DNA of 64,000 bases from Microvirga arvi. GTDB taxonomy: Bacteria; Pseudomonadota; Alphaproteobacteria; Rhizobiales; Beijerinckiaceae. Below, one piece after another: positions 45,098 to 53,444 of the stretch. The notes beneath the pieces were generated by a model that worked only from the letters and a program-made list of their open reading frames with translations, did not search any database and was not told where the DNA came from. The stretch spans positions 156,682-220,681 of the forward strand of contig NZ_JAFEMD010000002.1 in NCBI RefSeq assembly GCF_016892765.1, read 5' to 3'. Both the position numbers and the translations under genes were made by a program. Within the stretch, counting starts at the first letter, position 1; each line of letters opens with the position of its first letter.

Positions 45098-46672
45098 TCA
45101 GAACAGAGCGCCCTGCTCCTCCGCCACCAAGACCCTCGGCTTCGCAGGTCTGGGCCGCGTGCCGATGCGCCCGCCGGTGGCATCGGCCTTGCCGTCGGCA
45201 AATTCGAGCACCAGAGCCTGACCGTCGTGCACGGCCTCCGCGGAGTTCAGGGGCCGACCCTCCGCATCCCGCACGAGCGCGAAACCCCGCTTGAGCACGG
45301 ATTTGTAGCTCAGGCTGTCGAAGAGTTTTGATACGGCATCCAGCTGCTTGGCCTTGCGGGTCATCTGCCCCTTTATCGCCGGATCGAGCCGCTCGGCGAG
45401 ACTCTTCATGACCTCGTTCATCTGAACGATCCGCGTCCGCTCGGCACGCAGCAGGGCCTCGCGGGAGACGACTAACCTCTCGCCAACCTGCTTCAATGTC
45501 TCGTTTTTCAACACAACCGAGCGGCAGACCGCATTGTAGGGACGCGGTCCGACTGCATCTAACTTAGCGCGCATAGCTGCTAGACGTGAAACCGGTGAGT
45601 ATCGAACGAGACGGCTATATGCCTCCTTTAACCGGTTCTCACTCCGGCGGGCATTACCCATAAGCGCGGGCCCAAGCTTAGTGGCGGCAAGGTCGAGTCG
45701 CTGACGCTTGGGGGAGAACAGCGCCTCTGCGCTCGGCAGAGCCCGGGCCGTGGCGCGCAGATCCGACCGGCGACGGTCCACGAGACGAAGAGACGCCTCC
45801 ACATGACGCCGGGAGAGGTCGTTGACGGCGGCCATGAGCTCGACGCGCACCGGCACCACCATCTCCGCCGCGCCCGTGGGCGTGGGAGCCCGCATGTCGG
45901 CGGCATGGTCGATGAGCGTCGTGTCGGTCTCGTGGCCGACCGCCGAGACGAGGGGTATCGCGCTCTCGGCGGCGGCGCGCACCACGATTTCCTCGTTGAA
46001 GCCCCACAGGTCCTCGATGGAGCCGCCGCCGCGGGCGACGATCAGCACGTCGGGCCGCGGGATTCGCCCGCCCGGTTCGAGCGCATTGAAGCCGCGGATG
46101 GCGGCGGCCACTTCCGCCGCGCAGGTCTCGCCCTGCACACGCACGGGCCACACCAGCACGCGGCGCGGGAAGCGGTCCTCCAGCCGGTGGAGGATGTCGC
46201 GGATCACGGCTCCGGTCGGGGACGTGACGACGCCGACCACCTGCGGCAGGAACGGCAGTCGCCGCTTGCGCTCGGGCGCGAAGAGCCCCTCCGCATTGAG
46301 CTTCCGGCGGCGCTCCTCGAGGAGCGCCATGAGCGCTCCGATGCCGGCGGGCTCGAGGCTCTCGACGACAATCTGGTACTTGGACGAACCCGGAAAGGTG
46401 GTGATTCGCCCGGTGGCGATGACCTCCATCCCCTCCTCGGGGCGAATCTTCAGCTTGGAGAAAGCCCCCTTCCAGATCACCGCATCGATGCGGGCATTCT
46501 GGTCCTTCAGACAGAAATAGGCGTGCCCGGACGAATGGGGCCCGCGATAGCCCGACACCTCGCCCCGCAGGCGCACATGGCCGAACGCATCCTCCAGGGT
46601 GCGCTTGAGAGCGCCCGCGAGATCGGACACCGACCATTCCTGGGCATTCGAAGGGGCTTTTTCTGCGAACAT
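45098..46672 (-). CDS. xseA: Exodeoxyribonuclease VII large subunit
   Basis: 524 residues. It opens with the OB-fold domain (WSVSDLAGALKRTLEDAFG, then VRLRGEVSGYRGPHSSGHAY) and contains the catalytic-domain mark VLIVARGGGSIEDLWGFNEE. With XseB it degrades single-stranded DNA to short oligonucleotides, acting in repair and recombination. A long coiled-coil region lies in the C-terminal third. It is divergent from the RTX gene at 46822. Confidence 0.95.
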   Translation of the reverse strand: MFAEKAPSNAQEWSVSDLAGALKRTLEDAFGHVRLRGEVSGYRGPHSSGHAYFCLKDQNARIDAVIWKGAFSKLKIRPEEGMEVIATGRITTFPGSSKYQIVVESLEPAGIGALMALLEERRRKLNAEGLFAPERKRRLPFLPQVVGVVTSPTGAVIRDILHRLEDRFPRRVLVWPVRVQGETCAAEVAAAIRGFNALEPGGRIPRPDVLIVARGGGSIEDLWGFNEEIVVRAAAESAIPLVSAVGHETDTTLIDHAADMRAPTPTGAAEMVVPVRVELMAAVNDLSRRHVEASLRLVDRRRSDLRATARALPSAEALFSPKRQRLDLAATKLGPALMGNARRSENRLKEAYSRLVRYSPVSRLAAMRAKLDAVGPRPYNAVCRSVVLKNETLKQVGERLVVSREALLRAERTRIVQMNEVMKSLAERLDPAIKGQMTRKAKQLDAVSKLFDSLSYKSVLKRGFALVRDAEGRPLNSAEAVHDGQALVLEFADGKADATGGRIGTRPRPAKPRVLVAEEQGALF

Positions 46673-46821
46673 GACGTGAACCTACCCCGTGCCGCAGGGC
46701 CCTGCCAAGGGCGGTCAGAAGCCGCGTCGCGAACCGTGGATAACTTCCGGTCCGTCAATCGATCCTCAACCTGAGATCAGCTAGAAACGCTGGTTACCCC
46801 AAGGGAAAATAGTCAGATCAA

Positions 46822-48664
46822 ATGGCCTCGATCATCAATATCGGCTCTGAGCAGCAGGTCAGCTCCACAATAAGAGACTACTTAGGAAATCCGACCGGCG
46901 ACATTAGTGAGCAGGCCGAAGTTACAGGACTTACCGATGGAGGCTGGGTTGTAACTTGGCATAAACGCATCGGAGGCGGCTCCGAACTTGAGATCTACCA
47001 GCAACGCTACGACAAGAACGGACAAGCCGTATACCCGGCAGAGCAGCATGTTAATTTGATGACATATCTCGCTCAGAGCCGTCCTAGCATTACAGCCCTC
47101 GCCGACGGAGGCTGGGTGGTTGTATGGCATTCCTATAATCCCGATGGCTCGGCGATGGACCTATCAGGAGACGATATATACCAGCAACGTTATGATAGAG
47201 ATGGCCAGCCTCTTTATTCCATTGAGAAGCGGGTAAATGTCCGTACGGACGAGGGCCAATTCATAGAGAAGGTGACATCCCTTTCCGACGGCGGATGGAT
47301 TGTGTCCTGGCTGTCCTATGATCCCGTTGCCATAGGCCTTTTTCAACAGCGATACACTAAGGATGGGCAGGCGCTTTTTCCATACGATACCCCTGCCAAC
47401 TCCTCATCGGACTTGACGCTTTTGTCTGATGGCACATCGATCAGGATCAGCACCGAGGATAGAGGCACTGGCTCGGGCTCTGACGTCTACATGCAACGCT
47501 TGAATGCGAGCGGCACACCCATTGATCCAGATTATCGGATCGTCAACAAATCCACGTCGGGTGCACAGATGAGTGGGAAAGCCACTGCCCTGTCGAATGG
47601 GGGATGGGTCATCACCTGGATATCCACAGCACAGGATGGATCTGGTTCAGACATCTATCAGCAGGCTTATGATAAGAATGGTGTTGCGATTTCTGTGGCA
47701 GATCTGCTCGTTACGTCTTTGACTAGTGAAAACCCAGAATTTCCAGATGTGTCTGCCTTAGCAAATGGTGGCTGGGTCGTGACATGGATGGGACTTGGCG
47801 ACAAAGGCACTACGGAGATATTCCAGCAACGCTTCGAGATCATCACCCCCCCTCATCAGATCATCCTGAACAGCAGCTTTGTCAGCGAAGCTTCCAAGGC
47901 GGGTCTATTAGTCGGAAACCTCTCGGCGCTTGACCAAGATACAGGAGAGACCTTCACATTCAGCCTCGTCGACAGTGCCGGCGGCCGGTTCAAGCTTGGT
48001 GCCGACGGACAGTCGATTGTTATCGCGAATGCTTCCCTCCTCGACTACGAACAGGCCCGTGCTCATACCATCCGGCTCCAGGTCAAGGACAAGGCTGGCG
48101 AGGTGTTCGAGCAGGATCTCACGGTCTCCATCAGCGATGTGCCGAACGAGAACGTCACCGGCTCATCCTCGTCGGATGTCATGAGAGGTGGCTCTGGCAA
48201 GGATACGTTCAAGGGCGGCGCAGGCAACGATCTGATCTATGGCGGATCGGGCAATGACACGATTTATGGAGGTGTGGGCAGCGACAGGCTTTGGGGCGGT
48301 TCGGGCATTGACACCCTGAAAGGAGAATCTGGCTACGACACCTTTGTCTTCGACACACAGCCGAGCACAAGCAAGAACCGGGATAAGATCTCAGACTTCA
48401 ACCCCATGTTCGACAGTCTCTGGCTCGACAATAAAGTGTTCACGAAGCTTGGGAAGCTCGGATCGATCGACAAGCCTGCGAAGGTCAGCAAAGCATACTT
48501 CGCGACCGACAAGGCAAAGGATGAACGACTATCTTGTCTACGACAGGAAGAGCGGCATTCTCTCCTATGATGCGGATGGTTCCAACACCAAGTTCAAACC
48601 AGTTGAGATTGCCATCTTCTCCACAAAGCCAAAATTAACAAACAGCGACCTGTTCGTCATTTGA
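46822..48664 (+). pseudogene. Frameshifted RTX protein with DGGWVVTW repeats
   Basis: The first frame (46822-48570) encodes 582 residues. Residues 1-340 carry six or more repeats of about 55 residues with LxDGGWVVTW and DIYQQRYDKNG, probably a beta-propeller-like fold. A cadherin-like segment (SALDQDTGETFTFSLVDSAG) and a short beta roll follow (GGSGKDTFK, GGAGNDLIY, GGSGNDTIY, GGVGSDRLW). Near 48520-48526 the frame shifts. The expected C-terminal module continues in the second frame (NDYLVYDRKSGILSYDADG) to 48664, while frame one ends with 14 unrelated residues. The gene is less GC-rich than its neighbours. Confidence 0.8.
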
Positions 48665-48779
48665 TGATCGTTCCTCGCAACAGGCCGACTTTTCAAAAGA
48701 CACAGCCTCCGCCCAGGTCGGGGGTAGGCTTCAGCCTTACGAGCCGCTAAGAGCGCTGACATCACGAGGAGGCAAGCCC

Positions 48780-50057
48780 ATGCACATTCTTCTCATCGGT
48801 TCCGGCGGACGGGAACATGCTCTGGCGCGCAGCCTCTCGGCGAGTTCCCTCTGCGACAAGCTCCTCATAGCCCCCGGCAATCCCGGCACGGCGCAGCACG
48901 GGACCAATGTGGTGCTCGACGTGACCGACCATCGGGCGGTGATCGATTTCTGCCGGGTGATGAAGATCGGATTCGTGGTGGTCGGGCCGGAGGCGCCCCT
49001 CGTCGCCGGGCTCGTGGACGATCTGAAGGCTGCGGGCATCAAGGCCTTCGGGCCGAGCAAGGCGGCCGCTCAGCTCGAAGGCTCGAAGGCCTTCACCAAG
49101 GATCTCTGCGCCGAGTTCAACATCCCCACCGCCGCCTACCGGCGCTTCACCGATGCGGAGACCGCCAAAAGCTATGTACGCAGCTATGGCGTTCCCATCG
49201 TCGTGAAGGCGGACGGCCTTGCTGCCGGCAAGGGCGTGGTGGTCGCCCTATCGTTCGAGGAGGCGGAGGGCGCCATCGACATGATGATCGGCGGCGGCCT
49301 CGGTGCGGCCGGGGCCGAGGTGGTGATCGAAGCCTTTCTTGAGGGTGAGGAGGCAAGCTTCTTCGCGCTCTGCGACGGCACGCGCGCGATCCCCTTCGGC
49401 ACGGCCCAGGACCACAAGCGCGTGTTCGACGGCGACAAGGGTCCGAACACCGGCGGCATGGGCGCCTATTCGCCCGCCGCGGTGCTGACGCCGGAGCTGC
49501 AGGCCCGTGTCATCGCCGAGATCATCGAGCCGACGCTTGCGGGCATGAAGGCGCGGGGCACGCCGTATACGGGCATCCTCTATGCCGGGCTCATGCTCAC
49601 CGAGGATGGGCCGCAGCTCATCGAATACAATGCCCGCCTCGGCGATCCGGAAACCCAGGTGCTGCTGCCGCGCCTGAGATCCGATCTCGTGACCGCCCTG
49701 CTCGCCGCCTGCGATGGTGTCCTGAACACCATCTCCCTGCAATGGTCGGATGCCGCAGCGCTCACCGTCGTGATGGCGGCCAACGGTTATCCAGGGGCGG
49801 TGGAGAAGGGATCGGAGATCAAGGGCATCGACCGGGCCGAGGAGCTCAACGACGTCATCGTCTTCCACGCGGGCACGAAGCAGGACGGCGACCGGATCGT
49901 CGCCAACGGCGGACGGGTGCTCAACGTGACTGCCCTCGGCGCCACCATCACCGAAGCCCAGAGGAAGGCTTATGAGGCCGTCAACCGGATCGACTGGCCC
50001 CAGGGCTTCTGCCGCCGCGACATCGGCTGGCGGGCAGTGGAGCGTGAGCACGGCTAA
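48780..50057 (+). CDS. purD: Phosphoribosylamine-glycine ligase
   Basis: 425 residues. The ATP-grasp enzyme makes glycinamide ribonucleotide in purine synthesis. The opening [16 protein letters not shown] is diagnostic. [14 protein letters not shown] and [16 protein letters not shown] mark the ATP-binding and catalytic parts. In related genomes purD often lies next to xseA; here the frameshifted RTX gene sits between them. Confidence 0.96.
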   Translation: MHILLIGSGGREHALARSLSASSLCDKLLIAPGNPGTAQHGTNVVLDVTDHRAVIDFCRVMKIGFVVVGPEAPLVAGLVDDLKAAGIKAFGPSKAAAQLEGSKAFTKDLCAEFNIPTAAYRRFTDAETAKSYVRSYGVPIVVKADGLAAGKGVVVALSFEEAEGAIDMMIGGGLGAAGAEVVIEAFLEGEEASFFALCDGTRAIPFGTAQDHKRVFDGDKGPNTGGMGAYSPAAVLTPELQARVIAEIIEPTLAGMKARGTPYTGILYAGLMLTEDGPQLIEYNARLGDPETQVLLPRLRSDLVTALLAACDGVLNTISLQWSDAAALTVVMAANGYPGAVEKGSEIKGIDRAEELNDVIVFHAGTKQDGDRIVANGGRVLNVTALGATITEAQRKAYEAVNRIDWPQGFCRRDIGWRAVEREHG

Positions 50058-50206
50058 AAATGTGCCTACCCCTATTGACTGATGACGTTAGGTAAGTTTT
50101 CTCTCCTTTGGGTTGCGCCCCATTTTCCGGAGCCGGCCCATCAATTTCGAGGATCGGCGCTCTAGCTTATTATCGAGGCCATTCCGTAACAGGCGAGCGG
50201 CTGACG

Positions 50207-51115
50207 ATGAGCGACGATCTCTTCCCAGGTTTCCAAAGCCACTGGATCGACACTGAGGTCGGACGCATCTTCGCGCGCAGCAAGGGCAACGGGCAGCCGC
50301 TCGTCCTGCTGCACGGTTTTCCGCAGACGCATGCCATGTGGCACCGCCTGGCACCGACGCTCGCCGAAACCCACACGGTCGTCTGCATGGATATGCGCGG
50401 CTATGGCTGGTCCACGGCGCCCAAGGGCGATCCGAAGCACGAGACCTATTCCAAGCGCGCCATGGGCCGGGACGTCGTCGAGGTCATGGAGGCCCTCGGC
50501 CATGTGCATTTCGCGGTGGCCGGGCACGACCGCGGCGCGCGGGTCGGCTACCGGCTCGCGCTCGATCATCCGGGCCGCGTCGAGCGTCTCGCGCTTCTCG
50601 ACATCCTGCCGACCTATCACGTGTGGGAGCAGATGCGGGCCGGCACGATTCCCGAAGCGCATTGGGGCTATCTGTCCCAGCCTTATCCCAAGCCGGAGGA
50701 GGAGATCGGGCGCGATCCGATCCCCTATTTCGAAGGCCTGATGCGGAAATGGTCCGCCGCCGGCGATCTCGGAGCCTTCGATCATCGGGCGCTGGAAGCC
50801 TATTGGCAGAGCTGCAACGAGCCCACGCGCATCCATGCCTTCTGCGAGGATTACCGGGCCGGCGCCACGCGCGACATCGAAGCGGACGAAGCCGACCTTG
50901 CAGCCGGCAAGACGATCCAATGTCCGACCTACGTGATCTGGAGCGACTTCTATCTCGTCAGTGGTCCCGTCGGCCACAACCAGAAGCCCCTCGATATCTG
51001 GCGCCGGAGCTTCGCGCCGAAGGCGAACGGCATCGGCGTGGCGTCGGGACATTTCGTGGCTGAGGAAAACCCGGGCGCGACCCTGGAGGCGTTGCAGGCC
51101 TTCCTGCACAATTAG
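50207..51115 (+). CDS. Haloacetate (fluoroacetate) dehalogenase-like alpha/beta hydrolase
   Basis: 302 residues from the ATG at 50207. All residues known to matter in fluoroacetate dehalogenase are in place: nucleophile Asp108 with Arg109 and Arg112 in GHDRGARVGYR, the halide pocket His152-Trp153 and Tyr216 (EDYRAG), and the base His282 in ASGHFVAEE. This set marks hydrolytic defluorination or dechlorination of 2-haloacids. The oxyanion segment is LLHGFPQT. The stop TAG (51113-51115) opens a short GCATCG motif related to the dispersed repeats. Confidence 0.85.
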   Translation: MSDDLFPGFQSHWIDTEVGRIFARSKGNGQPLVLLHGFPQTHAMWHRLAPTLAETHTVVCMDMRGYGWSTAPKGDPKHETYSKRAMGRDVVEVMEALGHVHFAVAGHDRGARVGYRLALDHPGRVERLALLDILPTYHVWEQMRAGTIPEAHWGYLSQPYPKPEEEIGRDPIPYFEGLMRKWSAAGDLGAFDHRALEAYWQSCNEPTRIHAFCEDYRAGATRDIEADEADLAAGKTIQCPTYVIWSDFYLVSGPVGHNQKPLDIWRRSFAPKANGIGVASGHFVAEENPGATLEALQAFLHN

Positions 51116-51194
51116 AGCATCGATCTTCGCACCCATGGTGGGAGGAACCTGTCATGCAAGCGGCACGTTCACCGCTGCAGACGGGATCCCATTC

Positions 51195-51629
51195 ATGGCC
51201 AAGCACATTTCGGACCAGCCGAATCTACAGAGCGAATCGTCTGAGACGGAGGTCATTCCGCTCATGGAAGAAGAGCTGCGCCTCGACAAGCAAGAAGTTA
51301 CTACAGGCAAGGTTCGTGTCCGCACAAGCGTCGATGTCGAGACGGAGATGGTCAAGGCGACGCTTGACGGAGAAAAGGTTGAGGTGACGCGGGTTCCTAT
51401 TGATCGGATCGTTGATCGCGCTCCTGAAATCCGCACCGAGAACGACGTGACGATCATTCCCATCCTCGAGGAGGTTCTGGTCGTCGAGAAACGTCTTGTC
51501 CTGAAAGAGGAGCTGCACGTTCACAAGCGCAGAACCAGCGAAGACGTCGAGACTCCTGTAGAGCTTCGCAAGCAGCGCGCCGTCATCGAGCGCGTACCGA
51601 CCGACGATGATGCGAACACCGATACATGA
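51195..51629 (+). CDS. DUF2382 (YsnF/AvaK) domain protein, short
   Basis: 144 residues from the ATG at 51195; an earlier in-frame start at 51135 cannot be excluded. Two DUF2382 units are visible (EVIPLMEEELRLDKQEV and TIIPILEEVLVVEKRLVLKEE), separated by a basic linker. Proteins of this family are stress-associated and of unknown mechanism. A second, longer family member follows after 176 bases. Confidence 0.8.
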   Translation: MAKHISDQPNLQSESSETEVIPLMEEELRLDKQEVTTGKVRVRTSVDVETEMVKATLDGEKVEVTRVPIDRIVDRAPEIRTENDVTIIPILEEVLVVEKRLVLKEELHVHKRRTSEDVETPVELRKQRAVIERVPTDDDANTDT

Positions 51630-51805
51630 AAGCACGTGAAAGAACACGTAGTCAGCTTGTCTTCGGGAACGAAGTCCACGAGCAGCAATTGATAAGTCAC
51701 TGCGTCTGATACCGCGATCGTTTCAGTGATGCGGCTCAGCTGTTCTGAGTCACCTGTAACTCTTAGCAACCGGGCCGCTTTGACGGCCCATGGAGATTGT
51801 GTGCA

Positions 51806-52741
51806 ATGGCCAAGACTGTAACTTGCCTTTTCAGCAGCGACTCTCAAGCTTCTTCCATCGTCCGTGAGCTGGCACAATCGGGCATCTCGCAGGGCAAGAT
51901 CTGCCTGTTCACCGCTTCGGGCGAGAATCGGACCTGGGACGGGGCCAGCAATTTCGACGAGAGCTCCAGCGGATCGCACCACGACCGTGTCGAGAATTAC
52001 CTGACCACGAACGGCGTGCCGCATGATGACGCCCGCGCCTATGCAGAAGGCGTGCGCCGCGGCCACGCTCTCATTGCCGTGCGCTGCGATGATGACGAGG
52101 TCGACCGCGTGGTCGACATCCTCGACGACGATGATGTTCTCGATCTCGACGAGCAGCAGGATGCTTGGCGGTCCGAGGGCTGGAGCCATCAGGACTCGGG
52201 CGTTGCGGATCTGGGAGGCACGGCGACGACATCGGCCGGCGTGCTGGGCACGGGCCTGACCGGCGGCGGCACGCGCGATCGCGAAAGCCTCCAGGACGAT
52301 AGCCTGTACGCTCGGGACCGCAGCTCGGATCGCGACGAGGTGATCCCCGTTGCCGAGGAAGAGCTGCATGTGGGCAAGCGCGAGGTCAGCCATGGCCGCG
52401 TGCGCATCCGCTCTCACGTCACCGAACGTCCGGTGCAGGAGCAGGTCTCCCTGAAGGAGGAGCGCGTATCCGTCGAGCGCCGCCCGGTCGAGGGCACCGC
52501 GCGCACCGGCTCGGTGAACGATGGCGATCTCTTCCGCGAGCGCTCCATCGAGATGGAAGAGCGCTCTGAGGAAGCCGTCGTCTCGAAGGAGGCCCGCGTC
52601 GTCGAGGAAGTGGTCGTGCGCAAGGACGCCGATCAGCGCACGGAAACCATCTCCGACACGGTGCGCAAGACCGAGGTGGAGGTTGATGACGAGCGCAGCG
52701 CTGGCATCTCGCGCACCGGCACCACGGATAAGAACCGCTAA
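51806..52741 (+). CDS. DUF2382 (YsnF/AvaK) protein with N-terminal stress domain
   Basis: 311 residues. The first 110 residues resemble the general-stress 17M-like domain (AKTVTCLFSSDSQASSIVREL and VRRGHALIAVRCDDDEVDRVV). The C-terminal half is DUF2382 (DEVIPVAEEELHVGKREVSHG and ERPVQEQVSLKEERVSVERRP). It is very acidic and basic in alternation and probably helical. A terminator follows at 52767. The two DUF2382 genes may form a stress-response pair. Confidence 0.82.
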   Translation: MAKTVTCLFSSDSQASSIVRELAQSGISQGKICLFTASGENRTWDGASNFDESSSGSHHDRVENYLTTNGVPHDDARAYAEGVRRGHALIAVRCDDDEVDRVVDILDDDDVLDLDEQQDAWRSEGWSHQDSGVADLGGTATTSAGVLGTGLTGGGTRDRESLQDDSLYARDRSSDRDEVIPVAEEELHVGKREVSHGRVRIRSHVTERPVQEQVSLKEERVSVERRPVEGTARTGSVNDGDLFRERSIEMEERSEEAVVSKEARVVEEVVVRKDADQRTETISDTVRKTEVEVDDERSAGISRTGTTDKNR

Positions 52742-52766
52742 ATCCTGGTAAGGAACCAACGGATAG

Positions 52767-52794
52767 GCCCGGAGCTCAATGCTCCGGGCTTTTT
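52767..52794 (+). terminator. Rho-independent terminator
   Basis: GCCCGGAGC (52767-52775) pairs exactly with GCTCCGGGC (52781-52789) around a five-base loop and is followed by TTTTT. It ends the DUF2382 transcript 25 bases after the stop. Confidence 0.92.
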
Positions 52795-52804
52795 CATGCC
52801 GTCC

Positions 52805-53284
52805 TTATCGCCGTCCCTCGAAAAACTCCCGCAGCAGGGCCGCCGCCTCGCTCTCCCGGATGCCGCCATAGACCTCCGGGGCGTGGTGGCAGGTGGGCTG
52901 GTCGAAAAAGCGCACGCCATTATCGACCGCCCCGCCCTTGGGGTCATGGGCGGCGTAATAGACCCGCCGGATCCGGGCGAAGGAGATCGCCCCGGCGCAC
53001 ATGGTGCAGGGCTCGAGCGTCACATAGAGGTCGCAGCCGGAGAGACGCTCGTCGTCGAGGGCCTCGCAGGCCAGGCGGATGGCGAGCATCTCGGCGTGCG
53101 CAGAGGGATCCCGCAGCTCGCGCGGACGGTTGCCGGCTCTGGCGACGATGCGCCCGTCCCTGACGATGACCGCACCCACAGGCACCTCCCCGCGCGCGGC
53201 TGCGGCGCGGGCCTCGTCGAAGGCCAGGCTCATGGGGCCCTGCCCCTGAGGATCGAATGGGTTTGACCCGGCGTTGTCCGTCAA
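52805..53284 (-). CDS. tadA: tRNA-specific adenosine deaminase TadA
   Basis: 159 residues with the TTG at 53284 as start (AGGGA nine bases upstream); ATG at 53233 is an alternative that trims 17 residues. The zinc and catalytic residues appear as HAEMLAI and PCTMCAGAI. TadA converts adenosine 34 of tRNA-Arg to inosine. The region before the start contains repeat copy 4, so its promoter must lie in or beyond that element. Confidence 0.93.
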   Translation of the reverse strand: MTDNAGSNPFDPQGQGPMSLAFDEARAAAARGEVPVGAVIVRDGRIVARAGNRPRELRDPSAHAEMLAIRLACEALDDERLSGCDLYVTLEPCTMCAGAISFARIRRVYYAAHDPKGGAVDNGVRFFDQPTCHHAPEVYGGIRESEAAALLREFFEGRR

Positions 53285-53297
53285 GCGCGTTTGTCCC

Positions 53298-53406
53298 TAG
53301 CGCATCGTGTGGACCGGATCCGGTCCACACGATGCGCTGATGTAAGAATGCAGCATCGGAACAGATCCCAAAAGTGCAAGTCCACTTTTCACGTCCGATG
53401 CTATAG
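53298..53406. repeat. GCATCG-bounded dispersed repeat, copy 4, with 40-bp perfect palindrome
   Basis: The element opens TAGCGCATCGTGTGGACC. Bases 53299-53338 form a perfect 40-base palindrome centred on GGATCC. The second half (AAAAGTGCAAGTCCACTTTT) closes with GTCCGATGCTATAG as in copy 1. It lies between the divergent tadA and rluB genes. Confidence 0.85.
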
Positions 53407-53444
53407 CCCTCGCTTCTCTACCACTCCTCTGCTATCAGGCTCCT

